DNA of 53,144 nt, from assembly GCA_019429205.1 (NCBI GenBank), contig JAHYIT010000019.1, forward strand, positions 1 through 53,144, in the 5' to 3' direction. A program made the position numbers and the translations under genes. The notes under the pieces were generated by a model that saw only the letters and a program-made list of their open reading frames with translations, made no database searches and was not told the origin of the DNA. Origin of the DNA: Mariniphaga sp. (lineage in GTDB: Bacteria > Bacteroidota > Bacteroidia > Bacteroidales > Prolixibacteraceae). Positions 9,158-19,000 of this stretch are shown piece after piece. Each line of letters begins with the position of its first letter. Positions within the stretch are counted from its first letter, which is position 1.

Positions 9158-10204
9158 ATGAGCAAAACAGTCAAACAAAAGCGAATTGGTATTCTAACTG
9201 CGGGTGGCGACTGCCCTGGTTTGAATGCAGCCATCAGAGGCGTTGGAAAAACGGCAATTGTTGAATATGGTATGGAAGTTTTGGGGTTCAATGCCGGATT
9301 TCTTGGATTAATCAACAAAGATTATATTGTTTTAAAAGAATCACAACTTTCGGGCATACTAACAGTTGGCGGCACCATTTTAGGCACATCGCGCGAAAAA
9401 CCATATAAGATTGTAAAAAACGACAACAGCGAAACCGATAAACCGGAAAAAATAAAACAAACATACAAAGAACTGGGTCTCGATTGTGTGGTTTGCATTG
9501 GAGGAAACGGCACCATGAAAACGGCCAATATGCTGGCAAAGGAAGGATTGAATGTGATTGGAATTCCGAAAACAATTGATAACGATGTTTGGGGAACCGA
9601 TGTTACATTTGGGTTTGAATCGGCTGTACAAATTGCCACCGACGCCATCGACCGTTTGCATACCACTGCCAACTCCCACCAGCGGGTAATGATAATTGAG
9701 GTGATGGGACACCATGCCGGCTGGCTGGCTCTTTATGCAGGAATGGCCGGAGGTGGAGATATTATTTTAATTCCTGAAGTTCCCTATAATATCCGTTCTG
9801 TTTGTAAAAAAATTGAAAAACGTTACGAACACAAAAAGCCCTATTCGATAGTAGTAGTTGCAGAAGGCATAGAGCATCCGAAAAAGGGTTCAGCAGCTTC
9901 TTACCTGTCCGAAGCCATTACAACTTATACCGAAATTGAAACCCGAGAAACTGTTTTAGGTTACACACAGCGGGGTGGCAGCCCATCTCCAATGGACCGT
10001 ATTCTGGCAACCCGCTACGGTGCATTTGCAGCCCAGTGCATAGCAGAAGGCTGCTATGGAACAATGGTAGCCATGCGAAAAGGAGATCTTACCACAGTCC
10101 CACTCAATGAAGTAGGAGGCAATCTCCGGCTGGTTGAACCCGACCATCCGCTTATTATAAAAGCTCGGAAAATGGGTGTTTCGTTTGGTGACGAATTTTT
10201 ATAA
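9158..10204 (+). CDS. pfkA: 6-phosphofructokinase, group III type
   Basis: Phosphorylates fructose 6-phosphate to fructose 1,6-bisphosphate. Visible motifs: N-terminal GGDCPGLNA, phosphoryl-donor loop GGNGT, catalytic PKTIDND, MGHHAGWLAL and GYTQRGGSPSP. The residue matching E. coli Gly104 is Gly (GGNGT), as in ATP users. The residue matching Gly124 is Lys (PKTIDND), as in pyrophosphate users and group III ATP enzymes. ATP dependence is therefore inferred, not certain. A TTG lies two codons earlier (9152), but the ATG at 9158 is the better start. The gene converges with rsmG 5 nt downstream. Confidence 0.9.
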   Translation: MSKTVKQKRIGILTAGGDCPGLNAAIRGVGKTAIVEYGMEVLGFNAGFLGLINKDYIVLKESQLSGILTVGGTILGTSREKPYKIVKNDNSETDKPEKIKQTYKELGLDCVVCIGGNGTMKTANMLAKEGLNVIGIPKTIDNDVWGTDVTFGFESAVQIATDAIDRLHTTANSHQRVMIIEVMGHHAGWLALYAGMAGGGDIILIPEVPYNIRSVCKKIEKRYEHKKPYSIVVVAEGIEHPKKGSAASYLSEAITTYTEIETRETVLGYTQRGGSPSPMDRILATRYGAFAAQCIAEGCYGTMVAMRKGDLTTVPLNEVGGNLRLVEPDHPLIIKARKMGVSFGDEFL

Positions 10205-10209
10205 AATCA

Positions 10210-10830
10210 TTACAGTGGTACATGAACAAGTTTCTTGGTTTCAAAAAATTCTTCCTCAAAATATTCAGAAAGATCCTGAACAAAAGCATTTTTTCGAAAG
10301 GGACGAACTTCTGCCTCAATATTTCCACCCTTGAGGTAAATGATGCCGTTTGGTATAGCATTTTGCTGAACAGGCGAAATGTTCTTTTTTATCCAGCCAA
10401 CGAATTCGGGCAAGGTGGTTACGGCCCTGCTCACAACAAAATCGTACTTTCCCTTTAACTGCTCTGCCCTAACTTGTTCTGCTTTCACATTTTTCAAACC
10501 AAGTGCCAGGACAACCTCATTTACCACCCTGATTTTTTTCCCGATGGAATCTACTAAATGAAACTGACATCCAGGGAACAGAATTGCCAACGGAATTCCC
10601 GGGAAACCACCTCCTGTTCCCACGTCAAGAATTTTGGAACCAGGAGTGAATCTGATGAATTTGGCAATGGCCAGCGAATGTAAAACATGGCGTTCGTAAA
10701 GCTGGTCAATATCTTTTCGCGAAATGACGTTAATTTTGATATTCCACTCAGAATATATGGAAAACAACTGATTCAGCTTAGAAACCTGTTCAGGTGTTAA
10801 CCGGGGAAAATATTTCAGAATTATGTCCAT
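10210..10830 (-). CDS. rsmG: 16S rRNA (guanine527-N7)-methyltransferase
   Basis: S-adenosylmethionine-dependent methyltransferase for G527 of 16S rRNA. The SAM-binding motif is ILDVGTGGGFPGIPLAILFP, followed by FHLVDSIGKKIRVV and the conserved FVVSRAVTTL. Length about 206 is typical. An in-frame TTG at 10836 exists, but ATG 10830 gives the usual start and leaves 6 nt after the stop of the upstream sigma gene, so the two are probably one operon. Confidence 0.93.
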   Translation of the reverse strand: MDIILKYFPRLTPEQVSKLNQLFSIYSEWNIKINVISRKDIDQLYERHVLHSLAIAKFIRFTPGSKILDVGTGGGFPGIPLAILFPGCQFHLVDSIGKKIRVVNEVVLALGLKNVKAEQVRAEQLKGKYDFVVSRAVTTLPEFVGWIKKNISPVQQNAIPNGIIYLKGGNIEAEVRPFRKNAFVQDLSEYFEEEFFETKKLVHVPL

Positions 10831-10836
10831 TTTCAA

Positions 10837-11448
10837 TCAATCTTCATTTCCCATTTCGGTATTTTCAATCAGTTTAAAAAGCATCTCGCGTGCGCGAAAC
10901 AGTTGGGCTTTTACTGTTCCCAGCGGAATATTAAGTTCTTTGGCTATTTCTTCATAAGAAAATTCACGAAAATACCTTAATTCCACAAGCGTACGGTAGC
11001 GGGGTTTTAGTTTTCTCACAATCCGGTGCAGCAGAATCGCTTTTTGCTGCCTGATAAGTTTTTCTTCAGGATTCAATTCTTTGGATTTTAACCTGATAAT
11101 CTCAGCGTTTTCAGAAGAATCGCCATTATTTTCAAGCGCAATATAAGTTCCTTTTTTCCTTCGTAAAAAATCGATACAATTGTTGGAAGCAATTTTAAAC
11201 AGCCACGTGCTAAATGCGTATGTCGGTGAATACTGATGCAGGTTTCTAAAAGCTTTACCAAATGCTTCGAGGGTTAAATCTTCAGCATCGTTGCGGCTAT
11301 TTACCATTTTCAGCAACATAAAATAGATGGCATCTTTATAGCGTGCAAGTAAACGGGTAAAGGCTTTTTCATCGCCTTCAAGTGCCTTTTGCACCAGTTC
11401 AAAGTCTTGCCTGGCTTTTTCTGACAAATTTATTCTTTTCCCTTCCAT
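10837..11448 (-). CDS. RNA polymerase sigma-70 factor, ECF type
   Basis: 203-residue sigma factor. Region 2 includes FTRLLARYKDAIYFMLLKMV, NDAEDLTLEAFGKAF and FSTWLFKIASNNCIDFLRRK. Region 4 includes FSYEEIAKELNIPLGTVKAQ. No FecR or other anti-sigma gene is adjacent, unlike the FecI-type factor at 4.7-5.3 kb, so this is a stand-alone regulator. It is upstream of and nearly touching rsmG. Confidence 0.92.
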   Translation of the reverse strand: MEGKRINLSEKARQDFELVQKALEGDEKAFTRLLARYKDAIYFMLLKMVNSRNDAEDLTLEAFGKAFRNLHQYSPTYAFSTWLFKIASNNCIDFLRRKKGTYIALENNGDSSENAEIIRLKSKELNPEEKLIRQQKAILLHRIVRKLKPRYRTLVELRYFREFSYEEIAKELNIPLGTVKAQLFRAREMLFKLIENTEMGNED

Positions 11449-11510
11449 CTTTTCTTTCGTTTGGTATAGTAATGCCCAACACGGAAAAACAGCTAAAAAT
11501 ACGGACGCAA

Positions 11511-11518
11511 CAAAGCTA
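11511..11518 (-). promoter_or_regulatory. Bacteroidota -7 box for the sigma-rsmG operon
   Basis: Minus-strand TAGCTTTG matches TAnnTTTG and lies 62 nt upstream of the sigma start codon. No clear -33 element. Confidence 0.4.
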
Positions 11519-11646
11519 CCACTTACGAAGGTAAGAATATTTTACGTTCGTCCAAACAATGAAGTATTTTTTTTATGATAACCGAAATTAAAAATTATTA
11601 ACAGGTTGAGCTCCATGAAATTCCCTTCCAATTCGAGTTATTTGGC

Positions 11647-11654
11647 TATATTTG
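11647..11654 (+). promoter_or_regulatory. Bacteroidota -7 box for tgt
   Basis: TATATTTG (TAnnTTTG) ends 18 nt before the ATG at 11673. This supports the ATG over the upstream in-frame TTG at 11652, which overlaps the box. Confidence 0.55.
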
Positions 11655-11672
11655 CGCCCTGAAAAAAGGGTA

Positions 11673-12800
11673 ATGAAATTCAAATTAACTGCAACAGAAA
11701 AAGGAACACAGGCGAGGGCAGGTATTCTTTCTACCGGCCACGGACAAATTGAAACGCCGATTTTTATGCCGGTAGGAACAGCAGGATCGGTAAAAGGGAT
11801 TCATGCCCGCGATTTGAAAGAGGACATTCAGGCACAAATTATTTTAGGCAATACTTACCATTTATACCTTCGCCCGGGAACTTCAGTAATTGAAGCAGCC
11901 GGGGGATTACACAAATTCAACCGCTGGGATGGCCCCATATTAACCGACAGTGGCGGATACCAGGTTTTTTCGCTGGGTGATATCAGAAAGCTAAGTGAAG
12001 ATGGAGCCCGTTTTCAGTCGCACATCGACGGTTCATACCATCTATTTACACCTGAAAGTGTTATTGACATTCAGCGAACAATTGGTGCTGACATCATGAT
12101 GGCATTTGATGAATGTACTCCCGGAGATGCCGATTTCGATTATGCCAAAAAATCGCTGGAATTAACACAACGCTGGCTACACCGGTGTTTTGCGCAATTT
12201 GAGAAAACCGAACCAAAATATGGTTTTCCACAGTCGCTTTTCCCCATTGTTCAGGGAAATACTTTCCCCGAATTACGAAAACAAGCTGCCATTCAAGTAA
12301 AAACGTTCGATGCCGATGGTTATGCCATTGGCGGTTTATCGGTTGGCGAACCGGAGGAGGTGATGTACGAAATGACAGAAGTGGTTAATGCCGAATTGCC
12401 CGAAAACAAACCCCGTTACCTGATGGGTGTGGGAACACCGGTAAATATTCTGGAATCGATAGATCGTGGAGTGGACATGTTTGATTGCGTGATGCCAACC
12501 CGAAACGGTAGAAATGGAATGCTGTTCACCGCGAAAGGAATGATTAATATCCGAAACAAAAAGTGGGAAAACGACCATTCCCCAATCGATGAAAACGGAA
12601 ATTCTTTTGTTGATTTTTACTCCAAAGCATACCTCAGGCATTTAATAATTTCAAACGAAATGCTGGGCGCACAAATTGCAAGTCAGCACAACCTGGCCTT
12701 TTATCTATGGCTGGTAAAAACGGCAAGGCTGAAGATAACAGAAGGAAATTTTAAAAGCTGGAAAAAAGAAATGGTTCAACAACTTAAAACCAGGTTATAG
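11673..12800 (+). CDS. tgt: Queuine tRNA-ribosyltransferase (tRNA-guanine transglycosylase)
   Basis: Exchanges guanine-34 of GUN tRNAs for the queuosine precursor. Visible landmarks: ETPIFMPVGTAGSVKG, ILGNTYHLYLRPG, the catalytic-Asp region LTDSGGYQVFSL, MMAFDECTPGD, the Gly-rich GYAIGGLSVGEP, and the nucleophile region GVDMFDCVMPTRNGRNG. The C-terminal zinc site CxCxxC...H of the E. coli enzyme is absent: the aligned stretch reads PIDENGNSFVDFYSKAYLRH, with Gly, Ser and Asp for the three Cys. Other Bacteroidota Tgt proteins, as I recall them, share this loss. The permease gene follows after 7 nt. Confidence 0.95.
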   Translation: MKFKLTATEKGTQARAGILSTGHGQIETPIFMPVGTAGSVKGIHARDLKEDIQAQIILGNTYHLYLRPGTSVIEAAGGLHKFNRWDGPILTDSGGYQVFSLGDIRKLSEDGARFQSHIDGSYHLFTPESVIDIQRTIGADIMMAFDECTPGDADFDYAKKSLELTQRWLHRCFAQFEKTEPKYGFPQSLFPIVQGNTFPELRKQAAIQVKTFDADGYAIGGLSVGEPEEVMYEMTEVVNAELPENKPRYLMGVGTPVNILESIDRGVDMFDCVMPTRNGRNGMLFTAKGMINIRNKKWENDHSPIDENGNSFVDFYSKAYLRHLIISNEMLGAQIASQHNLAFYLWLVKTARLKITEGNFKSWKKEMVQQLKTRL

Positions 12801-12807
12801 TTTAAAA

Positions 12808-13893
12808 ATGAGGTTCTATAAAACCATAGATATTTACATAACGAAAAAATTCCTGGGGACATTTTTCTATGCCATCGCACTCATCCTGAGCATTGCAGTG
12901 GTGTTCGACATGTCTGAAAACCTGGATGAATTTATATCGAAAGATATTACATGGGGAACCATAATTTCTGAATATTACCTGAACTTTATTCCCTATTTTG
13001 CCAACCTGTTCAGTCCGTTGTTCACCTTTATTGCCGTAATTTATTTTACCTCGAAAATGGCCTACAACACTGAAATCATTGCCATATTAAGCAACGGTGT
13101 TTCTTACACACGGCTCATGCGCCCATATATGGTTTCTGCATTTATATTGGCCACATTTTCATTTACTTTGGGCAACTACGTTATTCCGCCTGCCAACGAA
13201 ACCATGAACCAGTTTCGGCAATTTTATATAGACAACAATCCGCAGGTTGTTTCCACTGAAATTAATATTCACCGGCAGATTGAACCGGGCGTTTTTATTT
13301 ACATGCGACGGTTTAACGCCAGCAATGTTGGAGACAGGTTTACCCTTGAAAAATTTGACGGTGCCGAACTGGTGGAGAAACTCACTGCCGATAATATCCG
13401 CTGGGATGAAGAATCGGGCAAATGGATTTTAAACAACTGGTGGAAAAGAATTATATACGACACACATGAGGAATTTGAAAAAGGATACAGGCTGGACACC
13501 ATTTTAAACATGACCCCCGAAGATTATAAGGTGGTTAAAAACCAAATGGAAAATTATACTTCACCTGAACTGAAAAAAGAAATTGCGCTAATGAAAATGC
13601 GTGGTGTAAACACCGTTGAATGGGAGATAGAACGGCATAAAAGAGTTGCAGGCCCGTTTTCAGCATTCATTTTAACCATAATTGGCGCCGGTCTTGCTTC
13701 ACGAAAAATTAAAGGTGGGCTTGGCCTCCACCTCGGACTTGGTCTGCTGTTTAGCTTTTCCTATATCCTTTTTATGCAAATTTCAACCGTTTTTGCTGTA
13801 AGCGGAAGCGCCTCGCCACTTTTGGCTGTTTGGATACCCAATCTGGGGTACAGCATTATCGCGTTCTTTGTTTTCAGATGGGCAGCCAGGTAA
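12808..13893 (+). CDS. LptF/LptG-family permease (YjgP/YjgQ)
   Basis: Inner-membrane component of the lipopolysaccharide export ABC transporter LptBFG. The protein has about three membrane helices at the N-terminus (FYAIALILSIAVVF; FSPLFTFIAVIYFTS; AFILATFSFTLGNYVIPP) and a periplasmic jellyroll-like domain in the middle. Three more helices follow at the C-terminus (SAFILTIIGAGLASRK; LGLLFSFSYILFMQIS; SIIAFFVFRW). 361 residues is normal. It is likely co-transcribed with tgt. LptF and LptG cannot be told apart here. Confidence 0.88.
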   Translation: MRFYKTIDIYITKKFLGTFFYAIALILSIAVVFDMSENLDEFISKDITWGTIISEYYLNFIPYFANLFSPLFTFIAVIYFTSKMAYNTEIIAILSNGVSYTRLMRPYMVSAFILATFSFTLGNYVIPPANETMNQFRQFYIDNNPQVVSTEINIHRQIEPGVFIYMRRFNASNVGDRFTLEKFDGAELVEKLTADNIRWDEESGKWILNNWWKRIIYDTHEEFEKGYRLDTILNMTPEDYKVVKNQMENYTSPELKKEIALMKMRGVNTVEWEIERHKRVAGPFSAFILTIIGAGLASRKIKGGLGLHLGLGLLFSFSYILFMQISTVFAVSGSASPLLAVWIPNLGYSIIAFFVFRWAAR

Positions 13894-14015
13894 TTTTAAA
13901 AGCAAATCCATCCACCATTCAAACAAAAAATATAATTATTCGACAGGATTGTATCAATCTCGCTTAAATTACGTACCTCCAATTGGGATTTCTGGCAGCA
14001 AAGGGAAAAAATTTA

Positions 14016-14023
14016 TAATTTTG
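14016..14023 (+). promoter_or_regulatory. Bacteroidota -7 box for the carboxylase genes
   Basis: TAATTTTG (TAnnTTTG) 62 nt upstream of the carboxyltransferase start, in the only sizeable gap after the permease gene. Confidence 0.45.
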
Positions 14024-14085
14024 ACCGGATTCTTAAAATCAAAAAGCCCTTCCATAAAGGGAATTTATTAATTAAAAATAGTTTT

Positions 14086-15630
14086 ATGTCATTAAGAAGC
14101 AACGTTCTTGACCTTAGGAAAAGGAAAAGGGAGGTTCAAAAAGGTGGCGGCGACAAAGCCATAGAAAAACAGGCAAAAATGGGTAAACTCACTGCCCGTG
14201 AACGTATCCTTGCCCTTTTAGATAAAAATTCCTTTCACGAATACGACCTTTTTGTGGAGCACAGTGCAAAAGACTTTGGCATGGATACCAAAGTGCTGCA
14301 TGGCGATGGAGTGATCATTGGAACAGGCACCATTTACAGCAAACCAGTATGCATTTTTGCACAGGATTTTACCGTGGCTGGTGGTTCGCTTGGGTTAATG
14401 CACGCCCGTAAAATCACTAAAATAATGGACCATGCCCTGAAAATGAGAGTTCCGCTCATCGGAATTAACGATTCAGGTGGCGCCCGTATTCAGGAAGGGG
14501 TAAACTCGCTGGCTGGTTATGGCGAAATTTTCTTTCGTAACACGCTGGCCTCAGGTGTAATCCCGCAAATTTCGGTAATCCTCGGTCCATGTGCCGGTGG
14601 AGCAGTTTATTCGCCCGCACTTACCGATTTTGTGTTCGTGGTTGAAAACATTTCCAAAATGTTCATTACCGGACCAAGCGTTATTAAATCGGTTTTAGGC
14701 GAAGAAATTTCCATGGAAGAGTTGGGCGGTGCACGAGTTCATGCCGAACTTACCGGAAATGCCCACTTTTTTGCTATCAGTGAGTTGGATTGTTTCGAAC
14801 AAATTAAAAAATTAATCAGTTACATTCCCCGCAACAACGACAGAAAAGCAATGCCATTCCCGCCAAAACCACCCAAAAAAGGAAAAAAAATTGAAGATAT
14901 CGTACCGGGAGATCCGCGTATTCCTTACGATATGCGTGATATTATAAAATCCATTACCGACAGTTCAGAATTTTTTGAAGTGATGGAGTACTTTGCAGCA
15001 AATATTATTATTGGTTTTGGCCGGATGGAAGGTGACACAGTTGGGTTCGTTGCCAATCAGCCCATGGTTTTAGCGGGGGTGCTCGACACTGACAGTTCTG
15101 ACAAAGCAGCCCGTTTTATCCGTTACTGCGATGCATTTAACATTCCGATTGTTACTTTAGAAGATCTTCCGGGATATCTTCCCGGGGTTGATCAGGAACA
15201 TGCCGGGGTAATTCGTCATGGCGCAAAAATTCTGTATGCGTACAGTGAAGCAACCGTTCCAAAAGTTACTGTTATTCTCAGAAAAGCTTACGGTGGCGGT
15301 TACATTGCCATGAATTCACGCCATTTGCGCGCCGACTTTGTTTTTGCCTGGCCAACTGCAGAAATTGCCGTAATGGGCCCGGAAGGTGCTGCAAATATTG
15401 TTTTTCGCAAAGAAATTTCTGAAGCTGAAAATCCGGAAGAAGTTCGGCAGCAAAAAATTCAGGAATACAAGCAAAAATTTGCGAACCCTTATGTAGCAGC
15501 GGCTCAGGGTTATATTGACGAGGTTATTGAACCGCGTGATACCCGGGGACGTATTTTGCACGCACTGCAGGTTTCTGAAAACAAAAGCGTTTTCCTGCCC
15601 AATAAAAAACATGGCATTCCGCCGTTTTAA
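14086..15630 (+). CDS. Acyl-CoA carboxylase carboxyltransferase subunit (propionyl-CoA carboxylase beta / methylmalonyl-CoA decarboxylase alpha type)
   Basis: Crotonase-fold carboxyltransferase of 514 residues moving CO2 between biotin and an acyl-CoA. Family landmarks: GKLTARERILALLD, FAQDFTVAGGSLG, LIGINDSGGARIQEG, GPCAGGAVYSPALTDF, TLEDLPGYLPGVDQEH and RKAYGGGYIAM. The biotin carrier gene follows 11 nt after its stop. No biotin carboxylase or Na+-pumping membrane subunit is in the window, so propionyl-CoA carboxylase and methylmalonyl-CoA decarboxylase cannot be separated. In Bacteroidota either role would connect to the succinate-propionate pathway. Confidence 0.9.
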   Translation: MSLRSNVLDLRKRKREVQKGGGDKAIEKQAKMGKLTARERILALLDKNSFHEYDLFVEHSAKDFGMDTKVLHGDGVIIGTGTIYSKPVCIFAQDFTVAGGSLGLMHARKITKIMDHALKMRVPLIGINDSGGARIQEGVNSLAGYGEIFFRNTLASGVIPQISVILGPCAGGAVYSPALTDFVFVVENISKMFITGPSVIKSVLGEEISMEELGGARVHAELTGNAHFFAISELDCFEQIKKLISYIPRNNDRKAMPFPPKPPKKGKKIEDIVPGDPRIPYDMRDIIKSITDSSEFFEVMEYFAANIIIGFGRMEGDTVGFVANQPMVLAGVLDTDSSDKAARFIRYCDAFNIPIVTLEDLPGYLPGVDQEHAGVIRHGAKILYAYSEATVPKVTVILRKAYGGGYIAMNSRHLRADFVFAWPTAEIAVMGPEGAANIVFRKEISEAENPEEVRQQKIQEYKQKFANPYVAAAQGYIDEVIEPRDTRGRILHALQVSENKSVFLPNKKHGIPPF

Positions 15631-15641
15631 AAAAAACAGGT

Positions 15642-15974
15642 ATGACAGAAGAAAAAGAATTGAAAACACTGGTGGTTCAGGGAGCTGTTTATCAAACAAC
15701 TTATACCTGGAAATTTGAAAACCGGGTAAATTGGGAAGCGCCCAATCCAAATCATATTTACTCTTTTATCCCGGGTACTATCATCGATATTTTTATTAAA
15801 CCCCGTCAAAAAGTAAAAGAAGGTGAAACACTTTTATTGCTTGAAGCAATGAAAATGCAAAACCAGGTACGAATGCCATTCGATGGGGAAATCGTAAAAA
15901 TTCATGTAAAAAAAGACGATATTATTCCTAAAAAACATATGATGCTCGAAATAAAACCTGCACGAATAAGGTAA
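15642..15974 (+). CDS. Biotin carboxyl carrier protein
   Basis: Biotinyl domain with the modification motif EAMKMQNQ (Lys71), preceded by VKEGETLLLLE and followed by PFDGEIVKIHVKK, the two halves of the lipoyl/biotinyl fold. About 35 N-terminal residues form a short extra segment. It serves the carboxyltransferase encoded just upstream. A strong terminator follows directly, so the transcript is two genes long. Confidence 0.9.
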   Translation: MTEEKELKTLVVQGAVYQTTYTWKFENRVNWEAPNPNHIYSFIPGTIIDIFIKPRQKVKEGETLLLLEAMKMQNQVRMPFDGEIVKIHVKKDDIIPKKHMMLEIKPARIR

Positions 15975-15997
15975 AGTCTTTTTGCTTTACCATTTTA

Positions 15998-16028
15998 AAA
16001 AAACCGCACAGCCATAGTGCGGTTTTTT
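15998..16028 (+). terminator. Intrinsic terminator after the biotin carrier gene
   Basis: Stem aaaccgcac / gtgcggttt with 7-nt loop followed by six or more T. A second small hairpin (gtaaag/ctttac, 15971-15990) overlaps the stop codon just upstream. Confidence 0.85.
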
Positions 16029-16066
16029 TATTTTAATTCGTTAAATTTATTCGGAAAAATTATAAA

Positions 16067-19000
16067 ATGAGATTCCTGCCTTTCATAATTTGTTTTGGAT
16101 TGGCTTCAGGTTTGTATGCACAAACTGATTTTTGCCGCAAATCAACTGAAGGAACCAACTTTTGGTTTGGTTTTATGGAAAGCCGGAATTACCAGGAAAA
16201 CCATTATATTGAAATTACTGTTACTGCAAAAGAAACAACTGAATTTCAAATTACAATTGGCCCGGAGGAAATTCCATTTAACGATTTATATACAGTAAAT
16301 GCAAACAATTCTGTTCAGATAAAAATCCCCTGGGAAATGGCGGAAGCAACCGGTTCTGAAGAAATTCAGGACAAAGGTATTCACCTGACCTCCGAAAAAC
16401 CGGTAAACGTTTACGCCTTAAACTGGAGCCAAAATTCTGCCGATGTTGCAGTAATTTACCCTGTTGGAAGTTTAGGCACAGAGTATTTTGCCATGTGTTA
16501 TTACCCCGATATTGATTTGGTTAATCCGGTAACGGGAAACGGACGAAACAGTGAATTTTTGATTGTGGCTGCTGAAGACGGAACCGTGGTAGAAATAACT
16601 CCATCGCGTGTAACCGACAAAAACGCCCCGAAAGATTCAACTTTTTCTGTAATACTGAACAAAGGCCAGGTTTATCAGGTGCAATCGGAAAATGTTGTGG
16701 GCACGCATCTCGAAGGACAAGGGGACCTTACCGGAAGTTACATTTCTGCCAGTAAGCCGGTTGCGTTTTATTCCGGTTCACTAAGTACCCGCATTCCATC
16801 CGGCCAATGCTGCTGGGATCACCTTTACGAACAAATTCCGCCGGTCCATTCATGGGGCCTGGAATACTACCTCACTCCGCTGAAAACCCGGCAGCAGGAT
16901 CGGTACCGCATTATGGCTGCACAAAATAACACCACACTTTTTATTACAGGAAGAACACCGGTTACTCTTCAAAAAGGTGAATTTGAAGAAGTGGTGGTTT
17001 ATCACAACGACCCCAAACGGGTGCTGGCCGACAAACCTGTAATGGTAGCCCAATTTAGCCAGTCACGCAATGTGGACACCGATTTCACCGGCGGTGACGG
17101 GGATCCGTTTATGATTATCCTCAGCCCGGTTAACCAATCGAAAAACGAAGCAACATTTGTGGCATATAAATCACCTGAACTAAATAATGGAAATTACGAA
17201 GGAATCACCAAGTACTTTGTCAATATTGTGTCTCCGACCAGTGAAATTGAAAACATCAGGTTGAATGGCGAACCTGTTGAAGATGAATTTCAAACCTTGC
17301 CGGGAAATTTGTATTCATTTGCCCAATTACAAATCGATGCCGGAACCAACCACATTAAAAATATAAACGAAGAGGCCGGATTCCTGGCCTACGCTTATGG
17401 TTTTGGGGGAGTTGAATCGTTTGGTTACGGCGTTGGGTTCAACCTCGATTTATCACTCGATTTGGGTGAAAGCGTTGAATTTATGAGCGACACTTTATTG
17501 CTTTGTTTTGGTGACACTTTAGTTCTTGATGCCGGTTATTACTTTGATACTTTCCAGTGGAATTCAGGCGAAACCACTCAAACAATACGGGTTTTTGAGG
17601 AAGGTTGGAAAAGCGTTGAAACAACTACTTACGATGGATGCGAACTGAAAGATTCTGTATTTATATTTTTAAGTCATCCCACAGCTCAACTCGATTTGGA
17701 ATACCTGGAAGAATGTATGCCGTTTGAACTGGAACTGTCGGCTGAAGCCGGGTACAGCAAATATTTATGGCAAAACGAATTTGGCGATACCCTTTCAACT
17801 GGGCAAAATTTTACTGCCAATAAAACCGGCATATACAGCATCACTGTTTTCGACCAATACAACTGCACCGCCAGCGACAACATGGAACTCATAATTTTTC
17901 CGGTTCCTGAAATTGAATTTTCAGGTTCATCACAAATTTGCGGAGAAAAAACGGCAAGCATTTCTGTTGCTGCGACAGGGACTCCGGAATCTCTTTGGAA
18001 TTATGACGGTGGAGTGGATTGGAAAACCAACAAACCTGCTGCCCTTTCATTCGAAAACAAAACCAACACAACTGCAGAAATTGAAGTAAATAGTTGGGGC
18101 GATTATGAAGTTTATTTGCATTTAAAAACCACTGATGGCTGCGAAAAGACAGATACTTTTTTCATCCGGTTTCATCCCGTTCCAACTGCGGATTTTGTTT
18201 TGGAAAATGATGAGAAATGTGAGGGATACAGTCAAATACTTACATTTACAGGCATGGCAACCGACAGTGCCAGCTTCCACTGGGATTTGAGCGGATGTCA
18301 GTTTCTTGACACACTGGGTTGGCAAAAGTACCTGGTTTCAGTGGGGGCATTTCTGGCAGAACCGCCTGCAATCTCTCTTTTTATTGATGACAACGGTTGT
18401 TTTAGCGACACTGTTATTAAATTTGTGGGCGCCAAACCCAATTTTACCATGGAAGCCGACAAACAACGCGGCTGCGATGAACTTGAAGTAAATTTTTCAA
18501 GCCGGCTGTTAACACCCGACCAGGTTAATTTTGAATGGGAATTTGACGGCGGCCAAATTTCCACCGATCAAAATTTAACCAGGTTCTATAATGAACCCGG
18601 ATTTTATGATGTGAAACTTACCATTACCAATCCGGTAACCCAATGCACAAACAGCTTTTCCATTGACAGTATGATAAAAGTTTTTCCTACGCCGGTTGCC
18701 GTTATCGAAGCCGACCCGGATTTTTGTTATCCGGAATCGGCTCAGCTTATTTATCCGAACAACATCGATTCTACAATTTGCCACTGGGAATTTGACGGAA
18801 TGCACCAGGTTGGAACTGGGAATGAATCAATTAAAATAATTTTCGACAAACCCACTGCTCTGGTCAGGCTCGTGGTTGATGAATATGGTTGTTTAAGTGA
18901 GCCTGTTGAGATGCAATTAAAACGAAAACCGCTTTTCGACTTTTCAACAGAAAATAATGAAGGCTGTCTGCCCCTTGAAGCAGAAATTTTTGCTGAAACG

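Noticed and set aside
13868-14071. 67-codon frame after the LptF/G gene
   Set aside because: It overlaps the permease end and the presumed promoter of the carboxylase genes; composition is not coding-like.
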